From NCBI RefSeq assembly GCF_026559675.1, contig NZ_CP092891.1, positions 2,790,001-2,854,000 on the forward strand: 64,000 nt of DNA, read 5' to 3'. The notes under the pieces were generated by a model that ran no database searches, was not told where the DNA came from, and saw only the letters and a list, made by a program, of their open reading frames with translations. Made by a program: the position numbers and the translations under genes. Each line of letters starts with the position of its first letter. The stretch's first letter is position 1. This DNA is from Microbacterium oxydans (GTDB taxonomy: Bacteria; Actinomycetota; Actinomycetes; Actinomycetales; Microbacteriaceae). Shown here one piece after another: positions 9,347 to 18,636 of this stretch.

Positions 9347-9366
9347 GCGTTACGATCGAGTAACGC
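9347..9366. promoter_or_regulatory. Inverted repeat in the promoter region of the MoxR operon
   Basis: GCGTTAC and GTAACGC form perfect seven-base arms around six bases, overlapping a possible -10 hexamer TACGAT, 31 bases before the moxR-like start codon. This looks like an operator for a dimeric regulator; the regulator is unknown. No convincing -35 was found. Confidence 0.45.
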
Positions 9367-9396
9367 GCACCGCAGCGCCGACGTGAGAGGGAACGC

Positions 9397-10386
9397 ATGC
9401 CAGAGAACGCCCCCCTGAGCCCGGTGACGATCGACGCCGAGAAGTTCGCCGTGCAGACGTCGGCCATCCTCGGCTCCATCGGCCAGGTGATCGACGGCAA
9501 GCCGGATGCCGTGCGCAGCGCCCTGGTCTGCCTGCTGGCCGAGGGGCATCTGCTCATCGAAGACGTCCCCGGGGTCGGCAAGACGATGCTCGCCCGGGCT
9601 CTGGCCGCGAGCGTAGACGCGACCGTGCGTCGCATCCAGTTCACGCCCGACCTGCTCCCCGGCGACGTCACGGGCGTCTCGGTGTACAACCCGGTCGACC
9701 GGGAGTTCGAGTTCAAGCGCGGCGCCGTGTTCGCGCACATCGTCATCGCCGACGAGATCAACCGCTCCTCCCCCAAGACGCAGTCCGCTCTGCTCGAGGC
9801 GATGGAGGAGGGCCAGGTCACCGTCGACGGCGCCACCCACCTGCTCCCCTCGCCCTTCCTGGTCGTCGCGACCCAGAATCCGCTCGAGATGGAGGGCACC
9901 TACGCGCTCCCCGAGGCACAGCGCGACCGGTTCATGATGCGCATCTCGATGGGTTATCCGGATGCCGCGGCCGAGGCGCTCATGCTCCGCCAGCGTGACG
10001 TCGTGAGCCCGCTCGCCGCCGTGACGCCGGTCGCCGATGCCGCATCCATCGCCCAGCTCATCGCGTGGGCGCGTTCGGTCCACGTCGCCCCCGCGCTCGA
10101 GGAGTACGCCGTCGCCCTCGCGCAGGCCACCCGCTCCGACCCGAACCTCCACCTGGGCGCGAGCCCTCGGGCGACGCTGCAGCTGATCCGGGCCGCCAAG
10201 GTATGGGCCGCGCTCGACGGGCGCGAGTACGTGATCCCCGACGACATCACGGCCCTGCTCATCCCGGTCCTCGCGCACCGCCTGCTCCCCGCCCGCGGAG
10301 CCCACCGCGCGGGTGCACAGCCGGTCGAGGCCGCGCTCACCCAGATCGTCGAGCGGGTGCGCGTGCCCGTCGCGACCCGTTCCTGA
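9397..10386 (+). CDS. MoxR family AAA+ ATPase
   Basis: A 329-residue MoxR-type AAA+ ATPase. Walker A is GVGKT (59-63) within LLIEDVPGVGKTMLARALA, Walker B is IVIADEINRSSPKTQSALLEAMEE, and the sensor region reads PFLVVATQNPLEMEGTYALPEAQ, all standard for MoxR. Such proteins act as chaperones that assemble or activate partner proteins containing von Willebrand or DUF58 domains. The next two genes, a DUF58 protein and a membrane transglutaminase, are its usual operon partners. The start follows GAGAGGG. Confidence 0.93.
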   Translation: MPENAPLSPVTIDAEKFAVQTSAILGSIGQVIDGKPDAVRSALVCLLAEGHLLIEDVPGVGKTMLARALAASVDATVRRIQFTPDLLPGDVTGVSVYNPVDREFEFKRGAVFAHIVIADEINRSSPKTQSALLEAMEEGQVTVDGATHLLPSPFLVVATQNPLEMEGTYALPEAQRDRFMMRISMGYPDAAAEALMLRQRDVVSPLAAVTPVADAASIAQLIAWARSVHVAPALEEYAVALAQATRSDPNLHLGASPRATLQLIRAAKVWAALDGREYVIPDDITALLIPVLAHRLLPARGAHRAGAQPVEAALTQIVERVRVPVATRS

Positions 10387-10397
10387 CCGAGCCGCTC

Positions 10398-11588
10398 ATG
10401 CGCAGACGCCGATCCCTCACCAGCCGCGGCGCCGGTGCGCTCGTCGCCGCGCTCTGCTGCATGATCGCCGCCAACGTCGCGGGCGCCCGCATCCTGCTCT
10501 ACATCGGGATCCTGCTGGCCGCCCTCACCCTCTTCTCCCTCCTCGCCGTCCGCCTCCCCCGGCGTTCCGGCACCGTGACCCGCCAGATCTCCACCGACCT
10601 GTTGACGGTGTCCGAGACCTCCCGCGTGACGGTGCGGTTCTCCCTGCGCGCCCTGCGCGTGCCCCGCGGTCTGTGGCGGGACGTGCTGCCCGACGCGGTC
10701 TCCGGAGACGCCGGCGGCGACTATCCCCCGACGAACGGCCAGCTCAGCTACCAGATCACCGGCATCCGTCGCGGCGTCTGGCCGCTCGGTCCGCTGATGC
10801 TGCGCACCGTCGACCCGTTCGGGCTGGCGCAGCGCGAGCAGTCGTTCGGGGACACCCGGAGCGTGACGGTCGTCCCGGAGGTGTTCGCCCTCGCCCCGCT
10901 CGCCGTGCGCGTCGGCGCCGCCGGCGGGACCGCGCACACCTCGTCGACCCGGCTCGGCCAGGGCAGCGACAACCTGTCACCGCGCGGCTACATCCCCGGC
11001 GACTCGATGCGTCGCATCCACTGGCGGGCGACCGCACACCGCGGACAGCTCATGGTGCGCCAGGAGGAAGAGGAGTCGAGCCCGGACGCGGTCGTCGTGC
11101 TCGACCGCAGCAGCCGCGGCTGGGACGCACCGGGCTCCGAGGCGGACCCGGCGTTCGAAGCGGCCGTCTCGCTGTGCGCGTCCGCGGCCGTGCACCTCGC
11201 CGCCGAGGGTTACAGCGTCGACGTGATCGACAGCGCGGGCGGCCTGCTGGGTGAGCTGCGCGGCCATGAGGACGACCGCGACGGTCTGCTGGTGGCCCTC
11301 GCGATGGTCGCTCCGCGGGGCGACAGCCGCGATCTGGCGACGCTCATCGGGGGAACGCCGCCCGGCCCGCTCGTGTACATCACCGGTCGCCTCGACGAAG
11401 AGGACGCGGTCCTGCTGCGTCCGGCCGGAGCCACCGCCCCCATGCTGTTCAGCGCGGATCTGCTGCCCGGCGCGGCCGAGGCCGCGGCCCCGCACGGCTG
11501 GACCGTGGTCCCGCTCGGCGCCGACATCGCCGAGGCGTGGGAGGACGCGGTGTCCGCGCGGATCGGAGTCGGCGATGTTCCGCGCTGA
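10398..11588 (+). CDS. DUF58 domain membrane protein
   Basis: A 396-residue protein with two adjacent N-terminal membrane segments (about 12-50) and a soluble part ending in a DUF58 domain with the signature LSPRGYIPGDSMRRIHWRAT followed by GQLMVRQEEEE. DUF58 proteins are routinely encoded between MoxR and a transglutaminase and are thought to be vWA-like clients of the ATPase. The ATG lies 11 bases after the moxR-like stop and the 3' end overlaps the transglutaminase gene by 14 bases, so all three are one transcript. Biochemical function is not established for the family. Confidence 0.9.
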   Translation: MRRRRSLTSRGAGALVAALCCMIAANVAGARILLYIGILLAALTLFSLLAVRLPRRSGTVTRQISTDLLTVSETSRVTVRFSLRALRVPRGLWRDVLPDAVSGDAGGDYPPTNGQLSYQITGIRRGVWPLGPLMLRTVDPFGLAQREQSFGDTRSVTVVPEVFALAPLAVRVGAAGGTAHTSSTRLGQGSDNLSPRGYIPGDSMRRIHWRATAHRGQLMVRQEEEESSPDAVVVLDRSSRGWDAPGSEADPAFEAAVSLCASAAVHLAAEGYSVDVIDSAGGLLGELRGHEDDRDGLLVALAMVAPRGDSRDLATLIGGTPPGPLVYITGRLDEEDAVLLRPAGATAPMLFSADLLPGAAEAAAPHGWTVVPLGADIAEAWEDAVSARIGVGDVPR

Positions 11589-13836
11589 GCAGTCGCGGTC
11601 CGCGCCGGCCGCACCCTCTGCTCCGCAGTGGCATCGCGACCGCGAGGAGCGGACGGGGGTGGGCGGCCCCGGAGTCCTGGCCGCCACGGCCGCGCTCGTG
11701 GCGATGTGGCCGTTCACGTCGGTGATCTCCCCGGGCGGATGGTCGATCACGGTGCTCGGCGTGATCATCGTCGTGGCCGGCACCGGGATGCTCGCCCGGC
11801 ACCTGCTGCGACGACGCACCCCCTGGATCAGCGATCTCCTCACGTTCGCGGCGCAGGTCCTGGCCACCATCGCCCTCCTGACCATGCTCATCGCGGGCCC
11901 GACCGCGATCCTCGGGATCTTCCCGACCGCCACCACGCTGGCCCTGTTCGGAGCGCTCGGCGCCGCGGCCGGGGAGGCGGTCGTGTTCGGCTCCGCACCG
12001 CTGGATGCCACGCCCGCACTCGCCGCCGTCATGGGAGCGGGGTTCGCGCTCGTCGCGATCCTGCTCGATCATCTCGTCGCGCATCGCTCGGCGGTGCTGG
12101 CCGTCCTGCTGACCGGCGCCATCGGGGCGATCCCGATGATCGTCACGCTGGGCGAGACCAACATCTTCTGGTTCGTGCTGTTCGGCGTGATCGCCCTCGT
12201 CCTGTTCCGGTACACCGCGAGGCGGCATCCGGAATCGCCCCGCAGCTCCTCGGTCCCCCTCGCCGTCACCGTGGGGGCCGCCGCCCTGGTGACGACCCTG
12301 GTGATCGCGCCGGTGCTGCCCGTCGCCTCGAACGTGGCCGGCACCGGGGTCGGCGTCACGGTCGACGCCTCGCTGCGCCTGGGCGACGACCTGCGCCAGC
12401 CCAACCCGGTCGAGGTGCTCACCGTGGCCGAGGAGGGCGACTCCGCTCCGTACCTGCGCCTGACCACGCTCTCCCGCTTCGACGGTCGCGTCTGGCAGCC
12501 GGACCGCGGCAACCTCCAGTCGCAGGACGAGGGCTTCGGCGCACCGGAGTGGGGCGAGGGCATCACGGTGGAGGAGCAGAACACCTCCATCCGGGTGCTG
12601 CGGATGTCGAGCTCGTGGCTGCCCGTGCCGTACCCCGCCACCGCGGTGCAGGGGCTCACCGGCTCCTGGCGCGTCTCCCCCGACAACCGCACCCTCTTCT
12701 CCCGCAGCGCCGACGCCGTGGGCAACGACTACACCGTCACCTCGTCGCGCCCTCTCCCGACGCTCGAGCAGATCCGTGCCCTCGACGCGGCCGCGCCGAC
12801 GGTCGACCCGGATGCCGAGCCGGTCGAACTCCCCGCGATCATCGGCGATCTCGCCTCCGAGGTCACCGCGGACGCGAGCACCGACTACGACCGCCTCGTG
12901 GCCCTGCAGAGCTGGTTCCGCACGCAGTTCGCGTACTCCCTGGAGACGCCGGTGGAAGAGGGCTTCGACGGCACCGGCGCCGAGGCCGTCGCACAGTTCC
13001 TCGAGGTGCGACGGGGATACTGCGTGCACTTCGCCGGGGCCTTCGCGCTGATGGCGGAGAGCCTGGGGATGCAGGTGCGCATCGTCGTCGGCTACCTCCC
13101 GGGCACGCTGACCGACGAGAAGCGCGGTGACGAGTCGGTCTTCTCGGTGACCAGCGACCAGCTGCACTCCTGGCCCGAGGTCCTGTTCCCCGGTGTGGGC
13201 TGGGTGCCGTTCGAGCCGACCGCGTCGCTGGGCGTTCCCACCGCGTTCCGCGCCGGAGTGACGCAGGGCGGCGGTCCGGACACCCCGACGAGCCCCGCCC
13301 CGACCACCAGCCCGCAGGCCGAGCAGACCCCTGGGGCAGAGGTCGACCGCGGCGACCCGGGCAGCGAGTCGGCCGGCGGCAACGGGCAGCGCCCCCTCGA
13401 CGCGATGCCCGTCGTGTTCACCGCGCTCGGCGTCGTGGTGCTGCTCCTGCTGCCGGCGCTGATCCGTCTCGTGGAGCGTCGCAGCCGTCTGAACCGCGCC
13501 CGCCGCGGTGATCCGGCCGCGGCCTGGGCCGAGCTCCGTGACACGCTCATCGACCTCGAGCTGCCGGTGTCCGACGCCGACACCCCGCGGGTCCGCGCAG
13601 CCGGACTGGTGCGGGGGAGCAACGCGGATGCGACGGCGCTGCGACGACTGACCGATGCCGTCGAGCAGGCCAACTACGCACGCTCCGGTGAGGAGCCGAC
13701 CGATCTCGCGGTGCCGCTGCGCGAGGTGCTCGCCCAGCTGCACCGCAGCGTCGACCGACCGACGCGGGTGCGCGCGGCGCTGCTGCCGCGCTCGCTCTAC
13801 GCGCCGCGCGCGGCCGAGCCCGGTGTGACCGTCTGA
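11575..13836 (+). CDS. Membrane transglutaminase-like protein (TgpA type)
   Basis: A 753-residue membrane protein. The N-terminal third has about six to seven hydrophobic segments (roughly 30-260), then an extracytoplasmic region with a transglutaminase/protease-like core: RRGYCVHFAGAFALMAESLG (catalytic Cys), a His in TSDQLHSWPEVLF and the Asp/Glu position after it near VGWVPFEPT. A Pro/Thr-rich linker follows, one more membrane segment (AMPVVFTALGVVVLLLLPAL), and a cytoplasmic DUF4129-like tail. It completes the MoxR-DUF58-transglutaminase operon. The family role in envelope protein processing is presumed rather than shown. Confidence 0.9.
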   Translation: MFRAEQSRSAPAAPSAPQWHRDREERTGVGGPGVLAATAALVAMWPFTSVISPGGWSITVLGVIIVVAGTGMLARHLLRRRTPWISDLLTFAAQVLATIALLTMLIAGPTAILGIFPTATTLALFGALGAAAGEAVVFGSAPLDATPALAAVMGAGFALVAILLDHLVAHRSAVLAVLLTGAIGAIPMIVTLGETNIFWFVLFGVIALVLFRYTARRHPESPRSSSVPLAVTVGAAALVTTLVIAPVLPVASNVAGTGVGVTVDASLRLGDDLRQPNPVEVLTVAEEGDSAPYLRLTTLSRFDGRVWQPDRGNLQSQDEGFGAPEWGEGITVEEQNTSIRVLRMSSSWLPVPYPATAVQGLTGSWRVSPDNRTLFSRSADAVGNDYTVTSSRPLPTLEQIRALDAAAPTVDPDAEPVELPAIIGDLASEVTADASTDYDRLVALQSWFRTQFAYSLETPVEEGFDGTGAEAVAQFLEVRRGYCVHFAGAFALMAESLGMQVRIVVGYLPGTLTDEKRGDESVFSVTSDQLHSWPEVLFPGVGWVPFEPTASLGVPTAFRAGVTQGGGPDTPTSPAPTTSPQAEQTPGAEVDRGDPGSESAGGNGQRPLDAMPVVFTALGVVVLLLLPALIRLVERRSRLNRARRGDPAAAWAELRDTLIDLELPVSDADTPRVRAAGLVRGSNADATALRRLTDAVEQANYARSGEEPTDLAVPLREVLAQLHRSVDRPTRVRAALLPRSLYAPRAAEPGVTV

Positions 13837-13857
13837 TCCGCCGGCAGGGGCTCGTGG

Positions 13858-14748
13858 TCAGGCGGCGTGGGCGTCGCAGGCGACGGCCACGCAGGCTTCG
13901 CACACGACGAACTGCGATCGGCAGGACGGGTCGGGGCAGTTCGCGGTGCGCTTGGTGGGCGCCCCGCAGCCCGCGCACTCCCCGATGACCGCAGCGTGGT
14001 CGGAGAAGTCGACCGAACCCCGTCCGTCGAAGACGTAGAGCGATCCGTCCCAGAGGCCGTCGTCGCCGTACTTCTCCCCGTACCGGACGATGCCGCCCTC
14101 GAGCTGGTAGACCTCGCCGAACCCCCGGGCCGTCATGAGGCTCGACAACACCTCGCAGCGGATCCCTCCGGTGCAGTACGTGACGACGGGCTTGCCCTTG
14201 AGGTCGTCGTAGGCGCCGGAGTCGAGGAGGCGGACGAAGTCCCTGGTGGTCTCGGTGTCGGGCACGACCGCGCCGCGGAACCGTCCGATCTGCGCTTCGA
14301 GGGCGTTCCGGCCGTCGAAGAACACCACGTCCTCGCCGCGCTCGTCGATCAGCCCGTGCAGCTCCTCCGGGGTCAGTCGTGTGCCGCCGCCGACGACACC
14401 GCCCTCGTCGACGCGGAGCTCGCCCGGTGCACCGAAGGAGACGATCTCGTCGCGCACCTTCACGCTGAGCTTCGGGAAGTCGAGGCTGCGGCCGTCGGCA
14501 TCCAGCCCGGTCCCGTCGCTCCACTTGATGTCCGCGTCCGCGAACGGCGCGTAGGAGCGGAAGGAGCGCCGCCACTTCTTCAGCGCGGCGATGTCACCGC
14601 CGAGCGTGCCGTTGATGCCGTCCTTCGAGATGAGCAGTCGTCCGCGCAGGCCGAGTGCTTCGCCGAGATCGCGCTGCCAGACCCGCACGGCCTCGGGGTC
14701 GGCCAGGGGTGTGAACGCATAGAAGAGGACGATCTTGGGGGTTGCCAC
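13858..14748 (-). CDS. trhO: tRNA uridine(34) hydroxylase TrhO (rhodanese-like)
   Basis: A 296-residue TrhO (YceA family) enzyme that uses prephenate-independent, oxygen-dependent chemistry to form 5-hydroxyuridine at tRNA position 34. It has the N-terminal acylphosphatase-like UPF0176 domain ([26 protein letters not shown]) and a rhodanese domain with FFDGRN and the active-site loop YCTGGIRCE, the catalytic Cys being residue 192. A C-terminal Cys-rich segment ([16 protein letters not shown] and [12 protein letters not shown]) probably binds zinc. It is a single gene between the plus-strand transglutaminase and the ABC permease, convergent with the former. Confidence 0.92.
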   Translation of the reverse strand: MATPKIVLFYAFTPLADPEAVRVWQRDLGEALGLRGRLLISKDGINGTLGGDIAALKKWRRSFRSYAPFADADIKWSDGTGLDADGRSLDFPKLSVKVRDEIVSFGAPGELRVDEGGVVGGGTRLTPEELHGLIDERGEDVVFFDGRNALEAQIGRFRGAVVPDTETTRDFVRLLDSGAYDDLKGKPVVTYCTGGIRCEVLSSLMTARGFGEVYQLEGGIVRYGEKYGDDGLWDGSLYVFDGRGSVDFSDHAAVIGECAGCGAPTKRTANCPDPSCRSQFVVCEACVAVACDAHAA

Positions 14749-14777
14749 CCAGGAATCCTACGTGGAGTCGCCGCGTG

Positions 14778-15512
14778 CTACGTCACATCGCGGTTCATGA
14801 ACGAGGCCCCTCCGACGGCGAGCGCCGCCAGCACCCAGCCGCTGGCGACCAGCACGGCCAGGGGGCTGTCGAGGCGGTCCTCCGGCAGGATCCCCACGAC
14901 CGAGAGGTCGAATCCGAAGGCCTCGAGCAGTGCGAGGAGCGGGAGGTAGACGGCACCGGCGCCCCAGAACATCGCGACCAGCATCGCCGCGCCCATCGAC
15001 AGGGAGGCCACGAAAGGAGCCACGAGATGGGCCTGGACGATGATCCCCAGTCCCATCCCCCACAGGCCCGCAGCGGCGCCGACCGCGAGGGTGGCTCCGA
15101 AGGACCGCCCGTCCACCGGAACGCCGCCCATGGCCACGGCGAGCGCCGTGTGGCCGCCGAGGACGCCGGCGAGCGCGACGCCCGCACCACCGAGCGCCGA
15201 TGAAGGCGCGCGGACCAGCAGCAGCGTCCACCGATGCTGCATCGTCAGCCGCTGCGCGATGACGCCGTCCCGCAGATCGAGGGTGTGGCGGAAGGCACCG
15301 TAGACGGCCGCGAGGATGGCTCCGTACGTCGCGAGCACGGCGCTGAACGGGGCGGTGAGCGCCGCTCGCGCGTCCGCCGGCGCCGCCGCGAACTCCGGAG
15401 GGATGCTCGTCGCCAGGGACAGCGACAGCACGAAGGCCGCGACCGCCATCCCGAGCAGGACGACGTCGCCGACGAAGCCGCGCGCCTGAGCACGAACCGC
15501 CCGATCGATCAC
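14778..15512 (-). CDS. ABC transporter permease 2 of the daptide cluster
   Basis: A 244-residue membrane protein with about six hydrophobic segments and no soluble domain, typical of ABC-2 type exporter permeases. The GTG start overlaps the stop of the preceding permease by four bases (GTGA), after GAGGGTCGC. It is the last gene of the cluster that starts near 24525. With the permease and ATPase just upstream it should form the exporter for the mature daptides, and may confer self-protection. The two permeases are different in sequence, so the membrane part is probably a heterodimer. Confidence 0.8.
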   Translation of the reverse strand: MIDRAVRAQARGFVGDVVLLGMAVAAFVLSLSLATSIPPEFAAAPADARAALTAPFSAVLATYGAILAAVYGAFRHTLDLRDGVIAQRLTMQHRWTLLLVRAPSSALGGAGVALAGVLGGHTALAVAMGGVPVDGRSFGATLAVGAAAGLWGMGLGIIVQAHLVAPFVASLSMGAAMLVAMFWGAGAVYLPLLALLEAFGFDLSVVGILPEDRLDSPLAVLVASGWVLAALAVGGASFMNRDVT

Positions 15513-16237
15513 GCGACCCTCCGGCGTCCCCGGATCCAGGCGACCGCGGCCAGTCCGACCGTCCACGCGAGCGCGACGCCGAGGGCGGGCACGACATCGA
15601 GCAGGCGGTCCTGGTATCCGGGAACGCTCACGGCGGCCAGCGCCAGCCCGGGCGAGAACCTCGCCACCTCGGGGGCCGTGCGTAGCAGCGCGAACTCCAC
15701 GACCATCGGGAGGATCAGGACGAGGGCGGCGGTCACGTAGTAGCTGCGGGTGAGCCAGCCGATCGCTCCCCCGATGAGGGCGCCGAGCACCGTGCCGACG
15801 AGCGCGCCGGCATAGATGCGCCACGCATCCGGGGTGAGAACGAGCGCGAGCCCGTCCTTCCTCAGGAGGAGCGAGACGCCCGCCGTCCAGACGACGAAGA
15901 TGCCGATCGACAGCGCGACCGCCGTCACGGCACCGGCGACGAGCTTGCCCGCGAACGCCCGTGGGAAGCCGACGCCGACGAGCGTCCTGTCCATCGAGCC
16001 GTAGTAGTACTCGCGCGTGACGGCGTAGGCGCCGTCGTAGGCGGCGGCGATGGCGCACCACGCGAGCGGTTCCAGCAGACGCGTGGTGGCCGCACCGGCG
16101 TCGAGGCCACCGAGGCCGAAGCGCGACCCGTCGGAGAAGAGCACGAAGACGGGCAGGAGCAGGGCGACGAGGTAGACCGCCAGGAGGGAGATCCCGCTCA
16201 CGGAGCGCAGCACCTCGCTGCGGATGACGCCCCTCAT
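15509..16237 (-). CDS. ABC transporter permease 1 of the daptide cluster
   Basis: A 242-residue ABC-2 type permease with six predicted membrane helices, beginning MRGVIRSEVLRSVSGISLLAV and ending in a short Arg-rich cytoplasmic tail. ATG overlaps the stop of the ATPase gene (ATGA) and its own stop overlaps the next permease. A motif REYYYGSMDRTLVGVGFPR between helices is the likely coupling loop to the ATPase. Substrate is inferred from location: the daptide peptides. Confidence 0.8.
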   Translation of the reverse strand: MRGVIRSEVLRSVSGISLLAVYLVALLLPVFVLFSDGSRFGLGGLDAGAATTRLLEPLAWCAIAAAYDGAYAVTREYYYGSMDRTLVGVGFPRAFAGKLVAGAVTAVALSIGIFVVWTAGVSLLLRKDGLALVLTPDAWRIYAGALVGTVLGALIGGAIGWLTRSYYVTAALVLILPMVVEFALLRTAPEVARFSPGLALAAVSVPGYQDRLLDVVPALGVALAWTVGLAAVAWIRGRRRVA

Positions 16238-16950
16238 GCCGACGCTCCCTCGACGAGATCGAAGTACTTGCTCTCCAGCGAGTCGGCGTCACTCGTGACG
16301 AGGTCGCCGAGCCGCCCGGCGAAGAGCGCACGACGCTTGATGACGACGACCTCGTCCACCACCTGCTGCAGCTCCGCGAGCTGGTGGCTGGCGAGCAGCA
16401 CGGTGCCGCCGCGTTCGGCGTACCCGCGGAGGAACCGTCGCAGCCAGCGGATGCCGTCGGGGTCGAGCCCGTTCGCCGGCTCGTCCAGGATGAGTGTTCG
16501 CGGGGAGCCGATGAGGGCGGTCGCCAACCCGAGCCGCTGGACCATCCCCGTCGAGAACGACTTCACGCGGCGACGGGCGTCCGCGGCGAGCCCCACCTCT
16601 TCGAGCACCTCCTCGACTCGTCCGCGCGGTGCGCCGGTCGCGAGGCGGCAGATCTCCAGGTGTCGCCGCGCCGAGATGCCCGCCTCGAAACCGAAGCCGT
16701 CCATGTGGACGCCGACGTGCGCCGCCGGGTTGTCGAGGGCGGAGAACGGCGCACCATCGATCAGGCTGTCGCCGGCCGTCGGCAGGAGCAGACCGACGAT
16801 CGCCCGGAGCGTCGTCGACTTGCCCGCACCGTTCGGACCCAGCAGGCCGACGATCGACCCGCGCGGCACGGCGAAGGACAGGTCTTCGACCGCGGTCCGG
16901 TGACCGTACCTCTTCGTGAGTCCTCGGACTTCGATCGCGTGATCGTTCAT
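16234..16950 (-). CDS. ABC transporter ATP-binding protein of the daptide cluster
   Basis: A 238-residue ATPase. Walker A is GPNGAGKST (38-46), the signature is FSTGMVQRLG (132-141) instead of the consensus LSGGQ, which is common in ABC-2 bacteriocin exporters, Walker B is LILDEPANGLD and the H-loop is LLASHQLAEL. It drives the two permeases encoded next. I chose the second ATG because GGG is six bases before it; a start two codons upstream is possible. Eighteen bases separate it from the upstream protease stop. Confidence 0.92.
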   Translation of the reverse strand: MNDHAIEVRGLTKRYGHRTAVEDLSFAVPRGSIVGLLGPNGAGKSTTLRAIVGLLLPTAGDSLIDGAPFSALDNPAAHVGVHMDGFGFEAGISARRHLEICRLATGAPRGRVEEVLEEVGLAADARRRVKSFSTGMVQRLGLATALIGSPRTLILDEPANGLDPDGIRWLRRFLRGYAERGGTVLLASHQLAELQQVVDEVVVIKRRALFAGRLGDLVTSDADSLESKYFDLVEGASA

Positions 16951-16974
16951 CTTCATCCCTTTCTCCCTCTTCCC

Positions 16975-18636
16975 CTACAGAGCCGACAGCGGCGCGAGCA
17001 CGCCGGTCGCCCAGAGCGTCTCCCACAGGTTTCTCGTACCGAGCTCGACACGTGCCTGCCCCGTCGCCGGCACGCGCCCGCCTCCCGCGGAGACGTCCAC
17101 TTCGGCGACGATCACGGCGGCGACCGACACGCCGTCCGCCCGCACCGGGATGACCGCGTGGAGCGGAACCGTCGTCGGCTCCGGCGGCTGAGCCCTCGCT
17201 GTTCCGCGACCGACCGGTACGTTCGCGAGGATGCCGCTGCTCATCAGCACGACCGAGGCCCCCTCGGGCACGTGCGCCCGTGTCTCGTCCCCGGCATGCA
17301 CGAGGACCACCCGGCGGCCGTCGGTGGCGTAACCGAACGTCGCCGTCGCGGGGACGGAGATGACGGCCCCGGCGATCCCGAGGCACGCGACCAGCACCGT
17401 GCAGACGAAGGCGAACCGGAGCCGCGGCACCCCCGACCGGAGGACACGGAACAGTGCTCTCGAGACGAGCACCACGCCGACGAGGACGACGACGGCCTCG
17501 AGCGCGACCACGAGCAGACCGAGCACCGGTCCCCCTCCGGCGAGCGCGCGAGCCGCGCGGGCGACGGCGAACAGCACCAGCACGGCCGGGGCGATCAGGC
17601 TCGCTAAACCGAACGGCACGCTCCACCACGTGTTCACGCTCCTGCCACTCGGCTGCCCGCCGAACAGGAGGCGGGTCAGGAAGTCCGCGCCGTCCCGCAT
17701 CGTCCGGCTCCGGAGGTTCGGCTCGTCCAGCGCACTCATGAGCGCGATGTACCCGTCGAAGCGCACGAACGGGATCAGGTTGACGAAGACCACCGCGACG
17801 CAGGAGAGCGCGAGGAGCAGCAGCGTCTCGCGGACCACCGACGGAGGGACCACGAGGGCGGCGAGGAGCGCGAGCGCGGCGACGACCGCGTGCACCGCGG
17901 GCCCGGCCAGCGCGATCGCCACCCGCTGCCGGCGATCCGGGAGGCGCCAGCCGTCCGTGACGTCGACGAAGAACGCGGGGGTGAGGTAGAAGAGCATGAA
18001 GCCCGCCCGACGGGGCTTCCCGCCGAAGCGCGTGAGCGTGAGCCCGTGGGCGCACTCGTGGAGCAGGGTCAGGAGCGCGAGCGTCACGACGAGGACCAGG
18101 AGCCCGGGCAGCGGCACGGGCGCGGTGAGGACGTCCCGCAGCTGTCCCGCCTGGAGGACCGCCGCGCACAGCCCCAGGGAGAGCAGGACGCCGACGGACA
18201 CCCGCACCGGCCGGCCGGAGAGCGGGACGAGCAGCCGGTCCATCCGCGTGAAGATCGCGGGCGCCCGAAGGGTCGCGAACTGGAGGGTGAACGGGGGCCG
18301 ATAGGTCAGCCGGCCGGGCGGGAGCTTCGTGTCCCCCGCGAGGAGTCCCGTGGCGCGGAAGCGCTGCACGAGTTCGAGGAAGCTCTCGAGCGAGGCGGAT
18401 GCCGCGAAGCGCTCATGCAGATCGTGCAGCGAGGTCTCACCGTCCATCGCCGTCAGCAGGTCGACGACCGCCCGCGAGACCCTCGACGAAGGCACCCCGT
18501 GGAGCATCGCCGTCCACGTCGCTCCCCCGACCGCTTCCTCGAAGGCGACGTCGGCGGCGAGGAGCGGACACGCGTCGGGGCCGAGCGGTGCGGATACGGG
18601 TGAGTCGCGGCGGCGGGCGAAGCTACTCAGGGCCAT
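16975..18636 (-). CDS. mpaP: Daptide-type intramembrane metalloprotease (M50-like)
   Basis: A 553-residue membrane protein. The zinc-binding HECAH motif is at 193-197 and the partner motif NLIPFVRFDG at 286-295, the arrangement of site-2-protease-like M50 peptidases. At least eight further hydrophobic segments surround these. Residues 30-100 form a small soluble domain with TSLHDLHERFAAS, like the PqqD-type N-terminal domains on peptide-processing M50 proteins. The C-terminus is an external domain of beta character. In the daptide pathway this family is named as the cluster protease, presumably removing the leader during export. It overlaps the methyltransferase gene by 14 bases; a start five codons earlier is also possible. 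Confidence 0.85.
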   Translation of the reverse strand: MALSSFARRRDSPVSAPLGPDACPLLAADVAFEEAVGGATWTAMLHGVPSSRVSRAVVDLLTAMDGETSLHDLHERFAASASLESFLELVQRFRATGLLAGDTKLPPGRLTYRPPFTLQFATLRAPAIFTRMDRLLVPLSGRPVRVSVGVLLSLGLCAAVLQAGQLRDVLTAPVPLPGLLVLVVTLALLTLLHECAHGLTLTRFGGKPRRAGFMLFYLTPAFFVDVTDGWRLPDRRQRVAIALAGPAVHAVVAALALLAALVVPPSVVRETLLLLALSCVAVVFVNLIPFVRFDGYIALMSALDEPNLRSRTMRDGADFLTRLLFGGQPSGRSVNTWWSVPFGLASLIAPAVLVLFAVARAARALAGGGPVLGLLVVALEAVVVLVGVVLVSRALFRVLRSGVPRLRFAFVCTVLVACLGIAGAVISVPATATFGYATDGRRVVLVHAGDETRAHVPEGASVVLMSSGILANVPVGRGTARAQPPEPTTVPLHAVIPVRADGVSVAAVIVAEVDVSAGGGRVPATGQARVELGTRNLWETLWATGVLAPLSAL

